From NCBI RefSeq assembly GCF_001641825.1, contig NZ_LRFH01000004.1, positions 1 through 64,000 of the forward strand: a stretch of 64,000 nucleotides of DNA, in the 5' to 3' direction. The stretch comes from Guyparkeria sp. WRN-7. GTDB lineage: Bacteria; Pseudomonadota; Gammaproteobacteria; Halothiobacillales; Halothiobacillaceae. The position numbers were made by a program, and so were the translations under genes. Below, one piece after another: positions 1 to 7,887 of this stretch; the first letter of the stretch is position 1; each line of letters starts with the position of its first letter. The notes under the pieces were generated by a model. It was not told the origin of the DNA, did no database searches, and saw nothing but the letters and a program-made list of their open reading frames with translations.

Positions 1-228
1 TTCCGGCTTCGGTTCGGGCTCCGGTTTCGGCTCCGTCCGTGTCGGTGCAACTACCCCCCTGGGTTTGGGCGTCTCGCTAAGGTCGACCCATTCGACCCGC
101 ACCGGGTCGGAACCGGCCGACGCCTCCGCGGGGGCCGGTTCCTGCCAGAGGAACAGAACCAGCAACAAATGCAGCCCGCCGCTGGCCAGCAGTCCCAGCA
201 CGGTTAATCGGATTGCCTGCTTCGACAT
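1..228 (-). CDS. tonB: TonB energy transducer, N-terminal part (cut by window edge)
   Basis: Only the first 76 codons lie inside the window; the frame runs open off the left edge, so this is partial. The peptide begins MSKQAIRLTVLGLLASGGLH, has one hydrophobic helix (about residues 8-28) and then a proline/glutamate/lysine stretch with PEPEPKPE. This matches the inner-membrane anchor and periplasm-spanning proline-rich region of TonB, which with ExbB/ExbD passes proton-motive force to outer-membrane iron and cobalamin receptors. A Fur-like box lies about 100 bp upstream, as expected for tonB. The globular C-terminal domain cannot be seen, so another TonB-like protein is not excluded. Confidence 0.75.
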   Translation of the reverse strand, partial: MSKQAIRLTVLGLLASGGLHLLLVLFLWQEPAPAEASAGSDPVRVEWVDLSETPKPRGVVAPTRTEPKPEPEPKPE

Positions 229-322
229 CAATGAATGACCGGTGATCAGTGCTTCAGGGGCCGGAACGCGAGCGCCGCCCCGGCATCGGAGCGCACAGTA
301 ATTCATCCGGAGTTGTGGTGCA

Positions 323-341
323 AATGGTAATGATTCGCACT
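323..341. promoter_or_regulatory. Fur-like box upstream of tonB
   Basis: The 19-mer AATGGTAATGATTCGCACT matches 14 of 19 positions of the repeat consensus AATGATAATCATTATCATT, including the core TAAT-N-ATT. It lies about 95 bp upstream of the tonB start, in the only AT-rich stretch of an otherwise GC-rich gap. Iron repression of tonB is therefore likely but not shown. The rest of 229-493 holds no convincing gene. Confidence 0.55.
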
Positions 342-493
342 ACTGAGCAGAGGCGCTGTAGAGCGCAGCGGGCGACGGACAGGAAAAGAGACACGGAACA
401 CCGCCGCCCGCCCCGTTCAGCACGAGGCATCCGGCCCGATGAGACGGAACGAGAAACGGCAGCAGGTTAGGAACGCGCGCAGCGGCGCAACAA

Positions 494-1078
494 TCAGCGC
501 AGACCGGGCCGGTCGGCGAATTGCTGGCACGCCTGCGGGCTCATGTCGCGGGCACAACGCTCGGCGAGATCGACGTTGCGTTCGAGATAGTGGTTGTAGA
601 ACCCGGGTGCCGTGCCGGTGATCTCGCCGATCCGCTGGCCGCTCGGAGCGAAAAACAGCACGTAGGGAACACCACGGACATCGAGGCGATCAGCGAAGGC
701 TTCCGGTTGCTTGATGGTGCCGTCCATACCGGTGAACGTCTGGTCGCCGTCGATCTGCACCCGACGAATGATCAATCGCCCCTGGTACTTGGGACTCAAG
801 CGCATCGGGATGATGAACTCGTCGTCGATCTTCCGGCAATAGCCGCAGTAGCTGGCATGGAAGAACACCATCATCGGCTTGTCGTGTTCCTGCATCCAGG
901 CCAGGTCCATGGGCAGGTCGTTGAGGTGGTCGACGAAGGCAACCTCGTCGGTATAGGGCCCATCGCTCGCCTGCCCCAACCCGGCCAGCGGGAGGAGCAG
1001 AGTCAGTGCGGCGAGTCGCGCCAGTGCCCTGCCCTGTCGATTGATGCCGTTCTCGCGACTTGTTGCTTGTCCCCTCAT
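494..1078 (-). CDS. Exported thioredoxin-fold protein with CGYC active site
   Basis: A 194-residue protein. The start at 1078 is preferred over an upstream in-frame ATG at 1195 because AGGGAGAG precedes it and an export signal follows at once (basic start, hydrophobic core LAALTLLLPLAGLG, then QAS). The mature part has the thioredoxin elements in order: KPMMVFFHASYCGYC with the CxxC redox pair, then VRGVPYVLFFAPSGQ with the cis-proline loop. The domain resembles SoxW/thioredoxin_7-type periplasmic proteins that reduce or guard cysteines of other exported proteins. No partner gene is adjacent, so the substrate is unknown. A sulfur-oxidation role is possible but nothing nearby supports it. Confidence 0.8.
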   Translation of the reverse strand: MRGQATSRENGINRQGRALARLAALTLLLPLAGLGQASDGPYTDEVAFVDHLNDLPMDLAWMQEHDKPMMVFFHASYCGYCRKIDDEFIIPMRLSPKYQGRLIIRRVQIDGDQTFTGMDGTIKQPEAFADRLDVRGVPYVLFFAPSGQRIGEITGTAPGFYNHYLERNVDLAERCARDMSPQACQQFADRPGLR

Positions 1079-1195
1079 CGTCTCTTCTCTCCCTGTCACA
1101 CCCACCGGACACGCCGGCATCATTCGTAGTCGGGCGATAGTCGCACGTTTTGTGACCCGCGCTCCATCATCGCCTTCACGTCCCTCGACCGGCAT

Positions 1196-1219
1196 AAAAA
1201 AATCCCCCGATCCGGGGGA
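1196..1219 (-). terminator. Rho-independent terminator for the OB-fold gene
   Basis: Read on the minus strand, TCCCCC-GGATC-GGGGGA is followed by seven T. It lies 45 bp beyond the stop of the minus-strand gene at 1265-1906. A smaller palindrome (CTTCCC-GG-GGGAAG) sits between the stop codon and this hairpin. Confidence 0.8.
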
Positions 1220-1264
1220 AGAAAAGCGAGGGATACAAGAGGCGACTTCCCGGGGGAAGCAGGC

Positions 1265-1906
1265 TTAGTAATAGCCTTGGGCGAAGGTGACCACGGAATC
1301 GGCCTCGAGTTGCATGCTTTCCAGGAAGTCGTCTTCCATGTGGCCGTTGACGGCGACCAGATCGCCCTTGTCGACCTGCTGGAACCCCTGGTCGTCGAGC
1401 ACGTCGTAGTTGAGGTCGCTAGTATCCACCGTGACCTGACGGTTGCCCGAGTCGATGGTGAATTCCTTGTCCGCTGGCGAGACCGACGACACCTTGCCGG
1501 TTACATCCATGCCGGTCTGGACGTTGAATACCAGCGTGGGGATGACCGACACGTCGTCATCGTCAGTCGGCGCGGCAGCAAAGTAGGTGCCAAGGTTCTC
1601 CACATACAGGCTGCTCGCCTCGATGCTGCGGGCCTCGCTGAAATCATCGTCGATGACCCCGTAGACGGTGACCTCGTCACCTTTGATCAGACCGCGGGCC
1701 TCCTGCTCGATCCACTCCCAGTCGTCCACCTCGACGGTGATCAGCCCCTGGCCGTAATCCATCACAAACGAGCTCGGCGTGATCTCGATCGCCGTGCCCG
1801 AAAGCACCAGCGCAGACTGGTCCGGCAGACCGGACGGATTCTCGGCGGCCACGCTGCCGCCGGCAAAGGACAACATCAGCGCGGTGGTAATCAGATTGCG
1901 TTTCAC
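1265..1906 (-). CDS. Exported protein with two tandem OB-fold-like repeats
   Basis: A 213-residue protein starting at GTG 1906, chosen because GGAAGGAGG lies just upstream and a signal peptide follows (VKRNLITTALMLSFAGGSVAA). The mature part is an internal duplication. Repeat 1 has LSGTAIEITPSSFVMDYG, VEVDDW, KGDEVTVYGVIDDDF and an EASSLYVE end. Repeat 2 has VTGKVSSVSPADKEFTID, VTVDTSDL, KGDLVAVNGHMEDDF and LEADSVVTF. This beta-strand pattern is that of small periplasmic OB-fold families (BOF or DUF5666 type). The protein is acidic. Such proteins bind cations or ligands in the envelope, but the ligand is unknown. Upstream there is a sigma70-like promoter, and a terminator follows, so it is probably monocistronic. 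Confidence 0.7.
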   Translation of the reverse strand: MKRNLITTALMLSFAGGSVAAENPSGLPDQSALVLSGTAIEITPSSFVMDYGQGLITVEVDDWEWIEQEARGLIKGDEVTVYGVIDDDFSEARSIEASSLYVENLGTYFAAAPTDDDDVSVIPTLVFNVQTGMDVTGKVSSVSPADKEFTIDSGNRQVTVDTSDLNYDVLDDQGFQQVDKGDLVAVNGHMEDDFLESMQLEADSVVTFAQGYY

Positions 1907-1993
1907 GTGCGCCTCCTTCCCTAACTCGGGATATCGGCAAATGGGATGAGGCACTTCCCCGTCTCCCGACAAGTGGTGCCCCAACTGCAACTG

Positions 1994-2022
1994 ACGCTAG
2001 AAAACCGACACGAATGTGTCAA
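1994..2022 (-). promoter_or_regulatory. Sigma70-like promoter of the OB-fold gene
   Basis: On the minus strand TTGACA (2022-2017) is followed after 17 nt by TAGCGT (1999-1994). The -35 is perfect, the -10 weak. The start codon lies about 90 nt downstream. The remainder of 1907-2103 shows no gene. Confidence 0.5.
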
Positions 2023-2103
2023 AGAAACAACACGTTACGCTGTGGCTCTGATTGATGGCACGCACCCTTCCCCTGCCGGCGGCGCAGCCGACGGACCACC
2101 TCT

Positions 2104-2967
2104 CTAGCCCCAACGAGCGCTCTCGAGCACCTCGGGATTGAGCAACCGGATCTGCTGCACCTTAGGGTCAGGATGCTCGCGCTCGGGCTCGATCTGCATC
2201 AGGCGCAGGAAGTACGGCACCATCGCGCGGCGCAGCGGGTAGACCGTGCGGCCGTTATCCATGCCGTAGTCCGCCGCGATCACCGCCCGCTGGGCGGCCG
2301 ACAGCTCCGGATGCACACCCACCACCAGTTCCACCATCTCGATCCAGTCGCGATCCTGCTCGCGCGACGCCCCGATCTCCTCACCCAGCAGCTCCGCTCC
2401 ACGCATGCGGGCAAGCACGAAGTCGCGGTATTCGTCGTGCCGATGACTGTAGGCGCGCACATGCCAGCGAAAGCCGCTGTAGACCAACGTGTGCGGCGAG
2501 AGCGTCACACGACGCGGCTCGGGGCGGCGCATCGACTGGTACTCCACTGCCACCCGGCAGCCGTTGCTCGCCGCGGCACTCACCGCCCGGAAGACATCGA
2601 GGTCCAGCTCGCGCTCCATCGGTCGCAGGATTTCCACGGCTGGGCCGGCGGCCGCCAGCGCCACCACGGGGCTGTCCTCACCCGGCAATGCAGCCAGCAG
2701 ATCGAGCATTTCCGACGTCCGCCCGGACAGCAGGACCGGGCGGAACGCTGTGCCGGCCTGGTAGCGCTTGTGTGACCGGTCGTAGACGAGGTTGTCCGGC
2801 GCCAGCGACTGGTAGACGGCGAAGTCCTTGGAGGCCTGGGCGCGACTGATGCCGAAGCTCTCGGTCAGTGCCTGGGTGCGCACCCAGCCGTTAAGCAGCA
2901 GCGTGCACTCGAGCAGCTTGAGCCGCTGACGCAGGTCCCATTTGAGGGTATCGGGGGAAGTTTGCAT
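2104..2967 (-). CDS. WYL-domain transcriptional regulator, BrxR/CapW type
   Basis: A 287-residue regulator. The start at 2967 is chosen because GGAG lies about 10 nt upstream; an ATG nine bases earlier abuts the GGAG. It has an N-terminal winged helix (KWDLRQRLKLLECTLLLNGWV, FGISRAQASKDFAVYQ, DNLVYDRSHKRY), a central WYL-type ligand domain with RWHVRAYSHRHDEYRDFVLARM, and a C-terminal WCX-like domain. The WHVRAY version of the WYL motif and the domain order are typical of BrxR/CapW proteins, repressors known from the control of BREX, CBASS and other phage-defence loci, where a nucleic-acid-like signal is thought to relieve repression. No defence operon is visible here. The divergent 101-residue gene is the likely target, with autoregulation through the shared palindromic operator. 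Confidence 0.85.
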   Translation of the reverse strand: MQTSPDTLKWDLRQRLKLLECTLLLNGWVRTQALTESFGISRAQASKDFAVYQSLAPDNLVYDRSHKRYQAGTAFRPVLLSGRTSEMLDLLAALPGEDSPVVALAAAGPAVEILRPMERELDLDVFRAVSAAASNGCRVAVEYQSMRRPEPRRVTLSPHTLVYSGFRWHVRAYSHRHDEYRDFVLARMRGAELLGEEIGASREQDRDWIEMVELVVGVHPELSAAQRAVIAADYGMDNGRTVYPLRRAMVPYFLRLMQIEPEREHPDPKVQQIRLLNPEVLESARWG

Positions 2968-2996
2968 GCCCCGCATTCTCCGGGCCGGGCACCACC

Positions 2997-3027
2997 TGTC
3001 AATAAAAACGACACGATTTTGTTGACA
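2997..3027. promoter_or_regulatory. Palindromic operator between the WYL regulator and the 101-aa gene
   Basis: TGTCAATAAAA (2997-3007) and TTTTGTTGACA (3017-3027) form an inverted repeat matching at 10 of 11 positions. It covers the -35 of the rightward promoter and carries TTGACA in both orientations. Its size and place fit a dimeric BrxR/CapW-type repressor controlling both genes. Confidence 0.65.
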
Positions 3028-3050
3028 CACCTGAATTACGTGCCTACTAT
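3022..3050 (+). promoter_or_regulatory. Strong sigma70 promoter for the 101-aa gene
   Basis: TTGACA (3022-3027), a 17-nt spacer, then TACTAT (3045-3050): near consensus. The -35 is inside the palindromic operator, so a bound repressor should block it. A strong promoter under a dedicated repressor suggests a gene that is normally off and switched on hard. Confidence 0.7.
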
Positions 3051-3073
3051 CTGGACATGCCTATTTTGTAGGC
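3042..3073. repeat. Second inverted repeat over the -10 and transcript start
   Basis: GCCTAC (3042-3047) and GTAGGC (3068-3073) are perfect complements 20 nt apart, overlapping the -10 and likely start site of the rightward promoter. It could be a second operator or an early mRNA stem. Confidence 0.4.
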
Positions 3074-3094
3074 GGTCAACAGAGGAGCACAGTC

Positions 3095-3400
3095 ATGCAT
3101 ACCTACCGCGACGAAGTGATCGATTTCTGGGCCAACATCTTTCGTGCCTGCCGCCTGTCGACGACCGGACTGGATCTCGAGACGTTTCTCGAGGAGCCCC
3201 AGCAGCATCTCGACCGGCTCGGCCTTTCCGATGCCGTCGAGATGCTTGCCGGCGGCCACCTGCCGTTACTGCCCGAGCAGGCCGCGGTGCGACGCGAGAT
3301 CGATGCCCGCCATCCCTTGCCCGAGGTGCCGGCAACACCCGGTCCGGCCACCCGCCGGCCGATCGCGCCGCTGCCAACCCTGATGGCCCAGCCGGCCTGA
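3095..3400 (+). CDS. Uncharacterised 101-residue protein under WYL control
   Basis: I do not recognise this protein. A clear ribosome site (AGAGGAGC) precedes the ATG. The first 70 residues look helical and amphipathic (YRDEVIDFWANIFRACRL, TFLEEPQQHLDRLGLSDAVEMLAGG). The last 30 are proline- and alanine-rich and probably disordered. There is no signal peptide, no membrane segment and only one cysteine. The gene is divergent from the BrxR/CapW-type regulator, has a near-consensus promoter under a palindromic operator, and is followed by a GC hairpin before the K+/H+ antiporter gene. The layout suggests a tightly repressed small effector, but no function can be read from the sequence. Confidence 0.7.
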   Translation: MHTYRDEVIDFWANIFRACRLSTTGLDLETFLEEPQQHLDRLGLSDAVEMLAGGHLPLLPEQAAVRREIDARHPLPEVPATPGPATRRPIAPLPTLMAQPA

Positions 3401-3429
3401 AGCCCGGACCGTACCCACCCGCCCCGAAC

Positions 3430-3459
3430 GCTCCCCCGCGGACATCGTCCCGGGGGAGC
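3430..3459. terminator. GC-rich hairpin between the 101-aa gene and cvrA
   Basis: GCTCCCCCG and CGGGGGAGC form a 9-bp stem around a 12-nt loop. No T-run follows, so it may be a weak or factor-aided terminator, or a structure in the antiporter leader. Confidence 0.45.
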
Positions 3460-3506
3460 TCGCGTATGATGGAACCGACTGGCCCGCTCGGTTTCTCAAG
3501 GACGTT

Positions 3507-5237
3507 ATGGACGCGACCAATTCCTTCATCCTGCTCGGTGCCCTGCTGCTGTTCACCAGCATTCTCGCCGGCATGGCCTCGTCGCGTTTCGGCTTCCCGC
3601 TGCTGCTGATCTTTCTTGGTGTGGGCATGCTTGCCGGCCAGGACGGGATCGGCGGTGTGGTCTTCGACGACTTCCAGACCGCCTTTCTGATCGGCAACAT
3701 CGCACTGGCCATCATCCTGCTCGACGGCGGCCTGCGCACCCACATCCGTACCTTCCGGGTGGCCCTGAAGCCCGCCCTGTCACTGGCCACCGTCGGCGTG
3801 ATGATCACCGCCGGCGCGATGGGGGCTCTGGCTGCCTGGCTGATGGGCTTCGACTGGCATTACGGCCTGCTGATGGGTGCGATCATCGGCTCGACCGACG
3901 CCGCGGCGGTATTCTCGCTGCTCAAGGGCAGCGGTACGCGGCTCAACGAACGGGTCGGTTCGACGCTGGAAATCGAGTCGGGCATCAACGACCCGATGGC
4001 GATCTTTCTCACCATCACGCTGCTGGAGGTGATCTCGACCGACCAGTCGCTGCTCGACCCCTGGACCGGGCTGTTCCTGCTTCAGCAGTTCGGCATCGGC
4101 GCGTTACTCGGGGTCGCCTTCGGTTTCGCGCTGCGCGAGACGCTGCGGCGCATCGAGCTGGCCGAGGGCCTCTATGCCCTGCTGATCGCCTCCGGCGGGC
4201 TGCTCTCGTTTGCGCTGATCAACGAGCTCGGCGGCAGCGGCTTCCTCGGTGTCTATCTCACCGGACTGGTGATCGGCACGGCGAAAAATCGCGGCACCTT
4301 CCACGTCCTGCGCATCATGGACGGCCTGGCCTGGCTCGCCCAGGCCGGCATGTTCCTGATCCTCGGCCTGCTGGTCACCCCGACGGCCGTGCTCGATCAG
4401 ATCGTGCCGGCCCTGGTTCTCGCCTTTGCCCTGTTGCTGGTTGCCCGGCCGCTCGCGGTCGCCGTCAGCCTGTGGCCGTTCCATTTCAACTGGCGCGAGA
4501 CGGCCTTCATAAGCTGGGTGGGGCTGCGCGGAGCCGTGCCGATCGTGCTGGCCCTGTTCCCCGTCATCTACGGCATCGACGAGGCCGACCGCTTCTTCGA
4601 GGTCGCCTACGTGGTGGTGATCACCTCGCTGCTGATCCAGGGCAGCACCGTGCCGCTGGCCGCCCGCCTGCTCAAGGTCGAACTGCCTCCCCTGGCCGAG
4701 CCCCGCCAGCGGGCGGATCTCAACCTGCCGATCGAGCCACGGCTGGAGATGGTGCAGTTCGTGGTCGGCGAGCATACCGACGGCGACGGCGCCGGGCTCG
4801 ATCGCCTGCCGTTCGGCGAGTCGGTCACGGTAGCCGGCGTGGTCCGCAACCTCGCCCTGCGAAAGCCCGAGCGCGGTTTCCGCTTTCAGGCCGGCGACAT
4901 CGTGCTCACCATCATCCCCGAGGACATGATCAACGACCTCAACCGCTTCTTTAACGGCGAGCGCAGGAAGAAACCATCGCTGGCCGAACAGACCTTCTTC
5001 GGCGCCTTTTCCCTGCGTGGCGCGGCGCGGGTGAGTGATCTCGCCCAGGTCTACGGCATCGACCCGCCCGAGAGGCTGCGCGAGGCGACGCTCGACGAGG
5101 CCATCAAGGCCCTGCTGCGCAATCCGCCGGTGGTGGGCGATGCCGTGCATCTCGACCGCGTCGAGCTGACTGTGCGCGAAATGGAGGGCTCGGCGATCAC
5201 CCAGGTGGGCCTGAAATTCCGCGAGCGGACCGGCTAG
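3507..5237 (+). CDS. cvrA: K+/H+ antiporter, CvrA (NhaP2) family
   Basis: A 576-residue inner-membrane protein. Residues from about 5 to 390 form a CPA1 sodium/proton-exchanger domain of about a dozen helices, with the ion-site helix IIGSTDAAAVFSLLKG and, after it, ESGINDPMAIFLTITLLE. A cytoplasmic RCK/TrkA-C-like region follows (VGEHTDGDGAGLDRLPFGESVTVAGVVRN, AGDIVLTIIPEDMI), then a CorC/HlyC-like end. This order and length are those of CvrA/NhaP2, which export K+ (or Na+) in exchange for protons in cell-volume and pH control. It fits the BCCT osmolyte carrier further along. The gene converges on the UDG-like gene with only 4 bp between stops. Confidence 0.88.
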   Translation: MDATNSFILLGALLLFTSILAGMASSRFGFPLLLIFLGVGMLAGQDGIGGVVFDDFQTAFLIGNIALAIILLDGGLRTHIRTFRVALKPALSLATVGVMITAGAMGALAAWLMGFDWHYGLLMGAIIGSTDAAAVFSLLKGSGTRLNERVGSTLEIESGINDPMAIFLTITLLEVISTDQSLLDPWTGLFLLQQFGIGALLGVAFGFALRETLRRIELAEGLYALLIASGGLLSFALINELGGSGFLGVYLTGLVIGTAKNRGTFHVLRIMDGLAWLAQAGMFLILGLLVTPTAVLDQIVPALVLAFALLLVARPLAVAVSLWPFHFNWRETAFISWVGLRGAVPIVLALFPVIYGIDEADRFFEVAYVVVITSLLIQGSTVPLAARLLKVELPPLAEPRQRADLNLPIEPRLEMVQFVVGEHTDGDGAGLDRLPFGESVTVAGVVRNLALRKPERGFRFQAGDIVLTIIPEDMINDLNRFFNGERRKKPSLAEQTFFGAFSLRGAARVSDLAQVYGIDPPERLREATLDEAIKALLRNPPVVGDAVHLDRVELTVREMEGSAITQVGLKFRERTG

Positions 5238-5241
5238 GCGC

Positions 5242-5841
5242 TCAGGGGGCCGCAAGCAGTGCTGCCACCCGCGCCTGCAGGGCGGGAACCACCTCCGCCT
5301 CGAACCAGGGGTTGTTGCGAAGCCAGCGGTTGTTGCGCGGGCTGGGATGCGGCAGCGGGAAGTGGCTCGGCGCGTGCTGCCGCCAGTCGGCCACCAGGTC
5401 GGTCACGCGCTGACCGCCCTTCAGCCCCAGGTGCCAGCCCAGCGCGTAACGACCGATCACCACCGTGGTCTCGACCCGCGGCATGGCGGCCAGCAGCGGC
5501 CGGCGCCACGTCGGCGCACATTCGGGCCGTGGTGGCAGATCCCCGCCCCGACCGGTGCCCGGAAAACAGAAGCCCATCGGCACGATGGCGATGGCCGGGT
5601 GGTGATAGAAGGTCTCGCGGTCGATGCCGAGCCAGTCGCGCAGCCGCTCGCCGCTGGGATCGTTGAACGGCAGACCGGTCTCGTGCACGCGCCGCCCCGG
5701 CGCCTGGGCGGCGATCAGCAGACGCGCCTCGGGGCGGGCAATGAACACCGGCCGCGGACCGAGCGGCAGCTCGGCCTCGCACAGCCGGCAGGCGCGGATC
5801 TCGGCTTCAAGCGCATTGAGCTCGAGCGGCTCAACCGACAT
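5242..5841 (-). CDS. Uracil-DNA glycosylase superfamily protein with likely 4Fe-4S cluster
   Basis: A 199-residue protein starting at 5841, overlapping the upstream deacetylase gene by 11 bp, so the two are probably co-translated. It has the UDG fold signatures: the substrate loop AAQAPGRRVHETGLPFNDPSG and the C-terminal HPSPRN loop. Four cysteines (C18, C21, C92, C108) have the CX2C and CX15C spacing of the iron-sulfur cluster of family 4 UDGs. Motif A reads QAPG, not the usual GEAPG or GEGPG, so activity or substrate range may differ from classical Udg. A role in removing deaminated bases is likely; a diverged uracil-binding protein is the alternative. Confidence 0.8.
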   Translation of the reverse strand: MSVEPLELNALEAEIRACRLCEAELPLGPRPVFIARPEARLLIAAQAPGRRVHETGLPFNDPSGERLRDWLGIDRETFYHHPAIAIVPMGFCFPGTGRGGDLPPRPECAPTWRRPLLAAMPRVETTVVIGRYALGWHLGLKGGQRVTDLVADWRQHAPSHFPLPHPSPRNNRWLRNNPWFEAEVVPALQARVAALLAAP

Positions 5842-6760
5842 CCAGGGCCTTGAGATGCTCGAGCACGGAATCCTCCAACGCCTCGAGGTCGTAGCCGCCT
5901 TCCAGCAAGGAGACCACCGGCAGGTCGTCGCCACCGGCCGCGGCAATCACCTCGCGGGTGATCCAGCCGAAGTCCTCGTTCTCGAGCAGCAGGCCGCCGA
6001 GCAGATCCTGGGTATGGGCGTCGAAGCCGGCCGAGAAAAGCAGCAGCTGCGGCTCGAACTCGGCCAGGGTGTCGAACCAGACCGACTCTCGGATCGCCTT
6101 GCGGAAGCCTTCGCTATCGGTGAGGTTCTCGAGGGGCACCGGCAGGCAGTTGTCGGCCAGCGGCGGGATGCCCGAGTACGGGTAGAACGGGTGCTGGAAG
6201 CAGGAGAAGAACCGTACCGGCTCGCTCTGGGCCACGATCCGTTCCGTGCCGTCGCCGTGATGGACGTCGAAGTCGACGATCGCCACCCGCTCCAGCCCGT
6301 GGTGGCGAATGGCGTGGTAAGCCGCAATCACCACATTGTTGAACACGCAGAAACCGGCTGGCTGGCAGGGGGCGGCGTGGTGACCCGGCGGGCGCGTGGC
6401 GAGGAAGGCCCGACGGTCGGGGCCGGCCAGCACCCGGTCGACCGCGTCCATCGCCCCGCCGACCACCCGTCGGCTGGCATCGAGCGTGTACTGGTTGAGC
6501 GAGGTGTCGCCATCCACGCGCAGCACGCCGAAGTCCTTGGGCGCCTGGGTGAAGATGGCATCGACGTAGCGCGGGTCGTGCGCCAGCTCGTAGTCGGCCT
6601 TGTCGGCCAGGGGCGGCTCTAGGCGCTGGTAGCGATCCGCCGGAAAACGCTCGATCGCCGCCATGACCGCATCAAGGCGCTCGGGACGCTCGGGATGCGG
6701 CAACATCACGTCGTTCTCGTTCTTGTGTTTCCAGCAGACGGGGTGGCTGTAGATGAGCAT
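5831..6760 (-). CDS. Histone deacetylase / AcuC-family zinc amidohydrolase
   Basis: A 309-residue protein. The start at 6760 is supported by GAGAGGA eight bases upstream. The arginase-deacetylase fold motifs are present in order: HPERPERL, ATRPPGHHAAP, GFCVFNNVVIAAYHA, VAIVDFDVHHGDGTE (zinc Asp and His), and LLFSAGFDAHTQD (second zinc Asp). Bacterial members hydrolyse acetyl-lysine, acetylpolyamines or related amides in the cytoplasm. The substrate here is not determined. It is translationally coupled to the UDG-like gene, an arrangement without an obvious pathway link. Confidence 0.87.
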   Translation of the reverse strand: MLIYSHPVCWKHKNENDVMLPHPERPERLDAVMAAIERFPADRYQRLEPPLADKADYELAHDPRYVDAIFTQAPKDFGVLRVDGDTSLNQYTLDASRRVVGGAMDAVDRVLAGPDRRAFLATRPPGHHAAPCQPAGFCVFNNVVIAAYHAIRHHGLERVAIVDFDVHHGDGTERIVAQSEPVRFFSCFQHPFYPYSGIPPLADNCLPVPLENLTDSEGFRKAIRESVWFDTLAEFEPQLLLFSAGFDAHTQDLLGGLLLENEDFGWITREVIAAAGGDDLPVVSLLEGGYDLEALEDSVLEHLKALDVG

Positions 6761-6853
6761 GCGCGGATTCCTCTCGAACGGCTCGGCGGGCATGGCTCAA
6801 ATCAAGCACGCGACATGATCGGTGTAAAGAAAAGCCTGTGCGAATCGAATCCC

Positions 6854-7768
6854 CTAGCTACCGAATCCCTCAGCCCCGTCATGCGGGGCCCGCACGGTCA
6901 TCACGTCGCTACGGGATTCGCGCAGGATATGCTGGGCGACGCTGCCAAGCAGCAAGGAACGCAACCCCGTCTCGCCCTGGGTGCCGCAGACGGTCAGGTC
7001 GGCATGGGCCCGTACCGCGGCGTCAACCACCGCGGTCCCCGGGTGGCCGGCAATCACGCGGTAGTCCGGTTCGTGTTCGCTGCGCACGCCCGCCTCCCGC
7101 GCGAAATCGCGCAGACGCGCGTACAACCCGTCCTCGAGCTCCTGCCGAAGGTTTTCGTAGGTCACCACGTCGATGTAACTCTCGAACAGTGTCTCGTAGG
7201 CGTGCACCAGGGTGAATTGCGCCCGCGGTGCCCAGGCGAGGGCGGCGCGAAGGGCGGCACGGCTGGACTCGGAGAAATCGACCGCAACCACCACCGTCTG
7301 GTAGCTGTGAGTCGGCTCGCACCGAGCCACCAGCACCGGCACACGACCGGCACGCACCATCTTTTCCGCCGTCGTCCCGATGAACCAGTCACGCACCGCG
7401 TGACGGCCGTGCGCACCGACGACGATCAGGCGCGCCTCCATGGCTTCCGCCATCTCGGTGACAACCGCCGCCGGCTTGCCAAACCGCACCTGCACGCCCG
7501 GCTCGGATGGTTCTCGATCTACCCGCCCCGCCATCTCGCGCAGCTGGGCCCGGAGCGTCGCCAGCGCCTCGTGGCGCAGTTCGAGGCGCAGGTCGTCCGG
7601 ATCCAGATCTCGGCTCTCGACCACCCACCACAATGGCTCCTCCTGGATGACGTGCAGGGCGGTCAACGGACAGGCGTGGCTACCGGCCAGTTGCATCGCG
7701 CGGGTCACCGCGACCTCGCTGGCATCGGAGAGGTCACTGGCAATCAGGATGGGGCAGGCTTCGGCCAT
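6854..7768 (-). CDS. Tandem universal stress protein (two UspA domains)
   Basis: A 304-residue cytoplasmic protein. The start at 7768 has TGGAGC upstream. It holds two UspA domains. The first begins PILIASDLSDASEVAVTRA and ends with IVVGAHGRHAVRDWFIGTTAEKMVRAG-VPVLV. The second begins VVVAVDFSESSRAALRAAL and ends with LTVCGTQGETGLRSLLLGSVAQHIL. The G-x-x-G and S/T pattern of the ATP-binding loop is partly kept in both halves. Proteins of this E. coli UspE-like layout act in stress and growth arrest. The gene stands alone, divergent from the DUF1538 operon, with a 119-bp gap. Confidence 0.87.
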   Translation of the reverse strand: MAEACPILIASDLSDASEVAVTRAMQLAGSHACPLTALHVIQEEPLWWVVESRDLDPDDLRLELRHEALATLRAQLREMAGRVDREPSEPGVQVRFGKPAAVVTEMAEAMEARLIVVGAHGRHAVRDWFIGTTAEKMVRAGRVPVLVARCEPTHSYQTVVVAVDFSESSRAALRAALAWAPRAQFTLVHAYETLFESYIDVVTYENLRQELEDGLYARLRDFAREAGVRSEHEPDYRVIAGHPGTAVVDAAVRAHADLTVCGTQGETGLRSLLLGSVAQHILRESRSDVMTVRAPHDGAEGFGS

Positions 7769-7887
7769 CTTTCGCTCCAGGGATCGGCGTTCTCGTTGAT
7801 TGCAAGTTACCATCAGAGGAATCGTCTTCACCAGCTTGGCGATAAGGGCGCGGTGCCGCCACCGTAGCGCTCGCCTTAACCAGGAGC

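Noticed and set aside
249-621. Two short overlapping plus-strand frames between tonB and the thioredoxin-fold gene
   Set aside because: Arginine-rich, without ribosome sites, and overlapping the Fur-like box or the opposing gene.
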